Positions 58,559 to 64,000 of a DNA stretch of 64,000 bases are shown here, one piece after another. A program made the position numbers and the translations under genes. Under the pieces are notes generated by a model. The model did not search any database, had not been told where the DNA came from, and was given only the letters and a program-made list of their open reading frames with translations. Numbering within the stretch: position 1 is the first letter of the stretch; each line of letters starts with the position of its first letter. The stretch comes from Nitrospira sp. (lineage in GTDB: Bacteria > Nitrospirota > Nitrospiria > Nitrospirales > Nitrospiraceae), in the NCBI GenBank assembly GCA_005116955.1, contig SWDI01000001.1:541508-605507 (forward strand), read 5' to 3'.

Positions 58559-58963
58559 GTGCATCTGAGCCCGCTCATCGTTTTTGTGTTGGCAGGATTG
58601 TTCTGGAGCCATCCTGTGACGGGATGGAGCACGGATTCACTTCCCACTGAGCCAGATCTTGCGACCCGTGTCGATGAGCTGTATGACCATGAGGCCCGTC
58701 TCTTCATCATGCTGTATTCGCTTCGCGGAAACGGCCAAATCGATTATGTCACGGCTCGTCTGGTGCAGGAGTATTCGCGCAGCACCTACGGGAATCCTAC
58801 CTATCAGACCGAGGCCCAACCACTCTTCTATTGGTGGAACCACACCATGTGGAATGACCCTGAACAGGATGGGGTCAATGGCAACGAAAAAATCTACCAG
58901 GAAAACGCCGAATTCGATATCTCGCGCTACAAACCCTGTGTGTTCAACGGACAGCCCTGTTAG
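58559..58963 (+). CDS. Secreted hypothetical protein (GTG start)
   Basis: Signal peptide-like N-terminus (LIVFVLAGLFWSHPVTGW); 134 aa. Confidence 0.5.
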   Translation: MHLSPLIVFVLAGLFWSHPVTGWSTDSLPTEPDLATRVDELYDHEARLFIMLYSLRGNGQIDYVTARLVQEYSRSTYGNPTYQTEAQPLFYWWNHTMWNDPEQDGVNGNEKIYQENAEFDISRYKPCVFNGQPC

Positions 58964-59117
58964 CCTCAGTGCTAGCCAGTGAGATGATTCCCGCCTTTTT
59001 TGTGATTCTGCTGAGAGGCGGCGCGAGGCGGTGGTATTCTGCATGGCACTCGAAACAAGTTGCCCTGCTGATGGTATGTCCAGCTGATTCAGCTCATATT
59101 TGTGCGAGTCAGTTTCC

Positions 59118-60404
59118 ATGAAACGAGGCTCCTTCGACTTATCAAGCCTTATGAATCGCCGCATCCTCGTGATGCTGCCATTGGGCTTTGCCTCCGGTCT
59201 CCCGCTCGCCCTCACCTCGGGGACCTTACAGGCCTGGCTTACGGTGGAAGGAGTCGACCTCAAGACCATCGGTATTTTCACGATGGTCGGCCTGCCGTAT
59301 ACGCTCAAGTTTCTGTGGGCTCCAGTGATGGATCGCGTGATACCTCCTTGGTTCGGGCGGCGTCGCGGCTGGATGGTGCTGACGCAACTCTGTGTGGCAA
59401 TCGGACTTGGGCTGATGGCCCTCACCAATCCAAAGATTCACCCAGGATGGATGGCGGCCTATGCTGTGCTTGTGGCGTTCCTGGCCGCTTCTTTGGATAT
59501 TGTCTTCGACGCCTATCGCACAGACACGCTCCAATCGCATGAGCGCGGTTTGGGTGCTGCAGTATGGGTGAACGGCTATCGAATCGCACTATTAGCTTCT
59601 GGGGCTGGCGCGCTCGTACTGGCCGATTATGTCGGGTGGCCAATGACGTATCTGGCCATGGCAGTCGTCATGGTAGCCGGAGTCGGTATCGTCTTGCTCA
59701 GTCCCAACCCTACGTTCGTTGCCAACGCTCCAAAGAGTATGAAGGAAGCCGTCGGCGCACCGCTGGCCGAGTTCTTTGGACGGCCCCATGCGTTAGGGCT
59801 CTTAGCCGTCATTGTTCTCTACAAGCTTGGAGACGCCTTTGCCTCTGCGCTTCAGACCGCTTTTCTAATCGGAGGGCTTAGTTTTTCTGCGACGGACGTC
59901 GGTGCGGTGAAAGGATTAGGGGTCTTTGCCACATTGCTGGGCGCTTTCATCGGCGGACTTATGATGGCCAAGTCGGGACTTGTACGGTCGCTGTTGATCT
60001 TCGGAGTCTTGCAGGCGGTCTCAAATCTTGGATTCGTCGTATTAGCATTGGCAGGCAAGAATTCGATGGTCCTAACGGCGGCAGTCGTGATCGAAAATGT
60101 GACGGGTGGAATGGGCACTGCTGCTTTTGTCGCGTTGGTGATGTCGCTCTGTGATCCTCGGTATACCGCGACTCAGTTCGCGCTGCTGTCTTCGTTAGAG
60201 GCGTTGGGGAGGGTATTTGCCGGCCGCCCATCGGCGGATCTTGTCAGCCTGGTTGGATGGACTCAGTTTTTTGTCTTGACCGTGGTAGTCGCGCTCCCAG
60301 GTCTGTGGGCTGTTTGGCGGATCCGACGTTCCATCGAGCCAGAGCAGAAAGCCGCCGAGCATATTTCCGTTACGGAACCTGCAGCTTCGTCGATCTCCAA
60401 GTGA
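59118..60404 (+). CDS. AmpG-like MFS transporter
   Basis: MLPLGFASGLPLALTSGTLQAWLTVEGVDLKTIGIFTMVGLPYTLKFLWAPVMDR. Confidence 0.88.
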   Translation: MKRGSFDLSSLMNRRILVMLPLGFASGLPLALTSGTLQAWLTVEGVDLKTIGIFTMVGLPYTLKFLWAPVMDRVIPPWFGRRRGWMVLTQLCVAIGLGLMALTNPKIHPGWMAAYAVLVAFLAASLDIVFDAYRTDTLQSHERGLGAAVWVNGYRIALLASGAGALVLADYVGWPMTYLAMAVVMVAGVGIVLLSPNPTFVANAPKSMKEAVGAPLAEFFGRPHALGLLAVIVLYKLGDAFASALQTAFLIGGLSFSATDVGAVKGLGVFATLLGAFIGGLMMAKSGLVRSLLIFGVLQAVSNLGFVVLALAGKNSMVLTAAVVIENVTGGMGTAAFVALVMSLCDPRYTATQFALLSSLEALGRVFAGRPSADLVSLVGWTQFFVLTVVVALPGLWAVWRIRRSIEPEQKAAEHISVTEPAASSISK

Positions 60405-60698
60405 CTATGAGGACAATCGTCGTTGAAGGAAGAGGACGAAGAGCATGAGGGTGGGCAGCGGAGCAAGGATGAACGGCACTAGCCAGAGCCAGACGTTCTT
60501 CCCGCGGACGCGCGCTTGGTCGATCATCCAGACGAAGAGCCAGACGAGTAGACAAGCATAGTTCAAGATAATCCACTGGGTGGTGTGTGTTTTGAGGATA
60601 CTGGTGCTTTCCGACGGGCCTTGGAGGAGGAAGATTCCTAACAACAGCAGGAATATGCTTAACAGGACTCCAACAAGTTTTTTACTCCAGACGAACAT
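60405..60698 (-). CDS. Small membrane protein
   Basis: 97 aa with about three TM segments. Confidence 0.5.
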   Translation of the reverse strand: MFVWSKKLVGVLLSIFLLLLGIFLLQGPSESTSILKTHTTQWIILNYACLLVWLFVWMIDQARVRGKNVWLWLVPFILAPLPTLMLFVLFLQRRLSS

Positions 60699-60831
60699 GG
60701 TCTCCTCCAGACTTGTATAGACCTTGTGAAGAAAATTCTGGCTAAGCTAATTGGCGGACGGTTGTTTGTCAAATGAGGCGATTCGATAGCCATCAAACAA
60801 TGTCGAGGGGAGACGATCCTATCAGAACCTC

Positions 60832-61203
60832 ATGAGCCTCCTTCGTTTGAGCATAGTAGTCGTTGTACTGACCGGAGCGATCGGTCTGGCTCTATCAAAC
60901 CCGACCATGGACGACTATTTACGCTTCGTTGAACAGGAATTGAGCAAAGCGATAGACCGAATGGACCAGGGGACACCGACTCGAGAGCAACAATTTATTC
61001 GGCGGGTGTTTCAGTCGCAAAGCAGGAAGCTTCTCGAATCAGTCGTGAGGCCGAATACAGCACGACAGAATTGGGGAATTCTGAGCCGGTATGAAACGCA
61101 GGTGGCGGACACGAAAGTCATCGTTCTCGGTCTCGGGGGTTGGTTCATTCCTATTCAGGGTGTCGAAGAAGCAACGCTGAAGATTGGGCGAATGGCCTTC
61201 TAA
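60832..61203 (+). CDS. DUF4359-like secreted hypothetical protein
   Basis: SNPTMDDYLRFVEQEL..NWGILSRYET. Confidence 0.6.
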   Translation: MSLLRLSIVVVVLTGAIGLALSNPTMDDYLRFVEQELSKAIDRMDQGTPTREQQFIRRVFQSQSRKLLESVVRPNTARQNWGILSRYETQVADTKVIVLGLGGWFIPIQGVEEATLKIGRMAF

Positions 61204-61345
61204 AAAGAAAAAATGGCCAGGGTAATCTGACGGGGCCGTATTCTACCGGTTATTTCTGTGGATAACCCCGCTGATAAGCGACTAGAATTGGCCAGGATAT
61301 TCGCATTTCGACTATTCACAGCTTTCCCTCTCATTTCCCAAAGAT

Positions 61346-61393
61346 CCACAATACTTGGTGTTGACAAAAATTCATGATAGCTATATGTAGCTG
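61346..61393 (+). promoter_or_regulatory. Candidate tandem NrdR boxes overlapping the nrdJ promoter
   Basis: CCACAATACTTGGTGT (61346-61361) and TAGCTATATGTAGCTG (61378-61393), starts 32 bp apart; TTGACA at 61361-61366 between them. Confidence 0.55.
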
Positions 61394-61484
61394 TCCAGTG
61401 AAACTACATGAGCTTTACGCACCTTAAATATGGTCTACTCAGAGGCATGGGTTATATTCTTTTCCCCTCGGCAGGAGGTCTACC

Positions 61485-64000
61485 GTGAAAATTGATCGAA
61501 GATTTACCAGTCGCAGGCAGAATCCCTACGAGGGGATCACATTTGTGAAGCGTTCGTCGGAGATTCGCAATCCCGACGGATCCACTGTCTTCAAGCTCGA
61601 AAATATCGATGTTCCTGAGGCATGGTCGCAGCTGGCCATCGATATATTGGCCCAGAAGTACTTTCGGAAGGCCGGAGTTCCGCAGCGCGATCAGAATGGG
61701 CAGCCTGCCATCGGTCCGGATGGCAAGTCGGTGTTGGGTGGCGAGCGAGATGCCCGTCAAGTCTTCGAACGCATGGCTGGATGCTGGACCCATTGGGGCA
61801 AGTCCTATGGGTATTTCAAGACGCCGGACGATGCTGAGTCGTTTCACGATGAAATGTGCTACATGCTGGCGCATCAAATGGCAGCGCCCAATTCTCCCCA
61901 ATGGTTCAATACCGGCCTTCATTATGCCTATGGGTTATCGGGACCGGCACAAGGGCATTATTACGTTGATCCCAAGACTCACGAAGTAGTGAAAGCCACC
62001 AACGCGTTCGAACATCCTCAACCGCATGCCTGTTTCATTCAATCAATCGAGGACGATCTCGTGAATGAAAACGGCATCATGGATCTCTGGGTTCGGGAAG
62101 CGCGGTTGTTTAAGTATGGGTCCGGGACCGGGACCAATTTTTCGAAACTACGTGGGGATGGCGAAGGGCTTTCTGGCGGCGGGAAGTCTTCAGGCCTTAT
62201 GTCATTTCTGAAGATCGGGGATCGAGCTGCCGGAGCGATCAAATCCGGAGGGACGACGCGCCGTGCCGCCAAGATGGTTTGTTTGGACCTCGACCATCCG
62301 GATATCGAAGAATTTATCGATTGGAAAGTCATCGAAGAGCAAAAAGTCGCGGCGATGGTGACGGGGTCAAAGATTTGTGCGCAGCGCCTCAATGCGGTGC
62401 TGAAAGCTTGCCATACGGTCGATGGTGAGGGCGCTCTCAGGCTGGATCTCGACCAGAAGACCAATCCGGTCTTGCGTGAGGCCAGCAAGGCTTCACGCAT
62501 TTTGTCTTCCATGAATATGACACGAATTGGGATGGGAAGGCCTACCAGACCGTCTCTGGGCAAAACTCCAACAATAGCGTCAGGATTCCCAATGAGTTTT
62601 TTGTCGCGCTCGAAACCGACGGTGACTGGCAACTCAAGCGCCGAACGAGCGGCAAGGTCTGGAAGACCGTCAAGGCACGGGAGCTGTGGGACCGGATCGC
62701 GTGGGCGGCCTGGATTTGTGCTGATCCAGGGACGCAGTACGATACCACCATCAACGAATGGCATACCTGTCCGGAGGACGGTCGCATCAATGCCTCGAAT
62801 CCCTGTTCCGAGTATATGTTTTTGGATGATACGGCTTGTAATCTTGCTTCCCTGAACCTCACGAAGTTCTATGCCGCTGATGGGCAATTCGAGCTGGAAC
62901 ATTTTCGCCATGCCGTTCGGCTGTGGACGATCGCGTTAGAGATCAGCGTGTTGATGGCTTCCTTTCCGAGCCGCTCCATCGCTGAAAAGAGCTATCAGTT
63001 CAGGACGCTTGGGTTGGGGTATGCGAATTTGGGGACTGTGCTCATGCGCCAAGGGATTCCGTATGATTCGCCCAAGGCCCTGGCGATTAGTGGCGCCATC
63101 ACGGCCATCATGACTGGGGAAGCCTACGGGACATCGGCTGAAATGGCCGCCGAATTGTCGCCCTTTCCGGGGTACGCAAACAATCGAGAGCATATGCTGC
63201 GGGTCATCCGCAATCACCGTCGAGCTGCGTACCAGGCGCCGCAGGCAGAATACGAACACCTCACAATTGCGCCGATGGGAATCCGTCCTGAGCATTGTCC
63301 GCCTGACATGCTTCTCGCCGCCAGACGCGCCTGGGACCATGCGCTTGAATTAGGGACGGCCTATGGATATCGCAATGCACAAGTGACCGTCATCGCTCCA
63401 ACCGGCACGATTGGGTTGGTCATGGACTGTGATACCACGGGGATTGAACCAGACTTTGCTCTGGTGAAATTTAAGAAACTGGCCGGTGGCGGGTACTTCA
63501 AGATCATCAATCAAAGCTTGCCGATGGCGTTGGCCACTCTCGGCTATACGGACCAGCAAGCGCAGGATGTCGTTCGGTACTGTGTCGGATCTCAGACGCT
63601 CAAGGGCGCACCGTTCATCAATCATGACACGCTGCGTCAAAAGGGATTCGACGATGCGGCCCTCGAACGTTTGGAGAGCAGTTTGGGGCAAGCGTTTGAA
63701 ATTCAGTTCGCCTTCAATAAGTTTACGCTCGGAGAGGCGTTCTGCGTTGAAAAGCTTGGCCTGACCGAAGCCCAGCTGAATGAAATAAGCGTCAACATGC
63801 TGAAGACGCTTGGCTTTACGCAAGAAGAGATCGCCGCAGCGAATGATTTCTGTTGCGGGACGATGACGGTGGAAGGCGCCCCGTATTTGAAGGCCGAACA
63901 CCTTGCAGTGTTCGACTGTGCGAATCGATGCGGTCGAATCGGGCAACGCTCCATTGCCGTCGATGCGCATATCCGCATGATGGCCGCGGCACAGCCGTTC
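61485..64000 (+). CDS. nrdJ: Vitamin B12-dependent (class II) ribonucleotide reductase; frame interrupted near 62480-62490; 3' end beyond window
   Basis: NSPQWFNTGLHYAYGLSG, KYGSGTGTNFSKLRG, then in another frame DGKAYQTVSGQNSNNSVRIPNEFF, NPCSEYMFLDDTACNLASLNL, IAPTGTIGLVMDCDTTGIEPDFAL. Confidence 0.9.

Noticed and set aside
62470-62860. Intein or intron as explanation for the nrdJ interruption
   Set aside because: There is no inserted sequence; homology resumes almost immediately in a different frame, so a small deletion/indel fits better.
1-64000. tRNA or rRNA genes, CRISPR arrays, IS transposases, integrases
   Set aside because: None seen on reading both strands apart from the tmRNA; absence is by eye and not from tRNAscan, CRISPR or IS searches.

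Overview
The window is a GC-rich bacterial chromosome segment. Gene content and general protein character suggest a Nitrospira-like genome, but that is inference and was not searched. Most of it is densely packed housekeeping and metabolic genes: cutA, M23 peptidase, fhs, hflKC, PiT transporter, an arsM/arsS-like pair, recQ, a DUF2868/DUF3482 GTPase pair, nnrS, ssrA, GH15/otsA/otsB, ugd, lon, mutY/mutT/exonuclease, miaB/mtaB, ampG-like MFS and nrdJ. The accessory parts are: (1) a likely genomic island of about 4.6 kb at the 3' end of recQ, bounded by a second diverged copy of the recQ tail (RRILAVVNGDQ* versus RRVLAVVNGEQ*), carrying a 958-aa protein of unknown family and a frameshifted glycoside-hydrolase-like gene; (2) a cluster of five HEAT/PBS-lyase-like repeat proteins with a secreted beta-propeller protein and a probable AlkP-superfamily pseudoenzyme, bracketed by inverted copies of an intergenic palindromic repeat family with at least four copies in the window; (3) a cupredoxin/beta-propeller lipoprotein; (4) a membrane-anchored trehalose-6-phosphate synthase. 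Candidate NrdR boxes overlap a promoter upstream of nrdJ. The nrdJ and GH-like reading frames are broken by frameshifts, which may be real or sequencing errors. Family names come from recognising motifs in the translations; no database searches were run.
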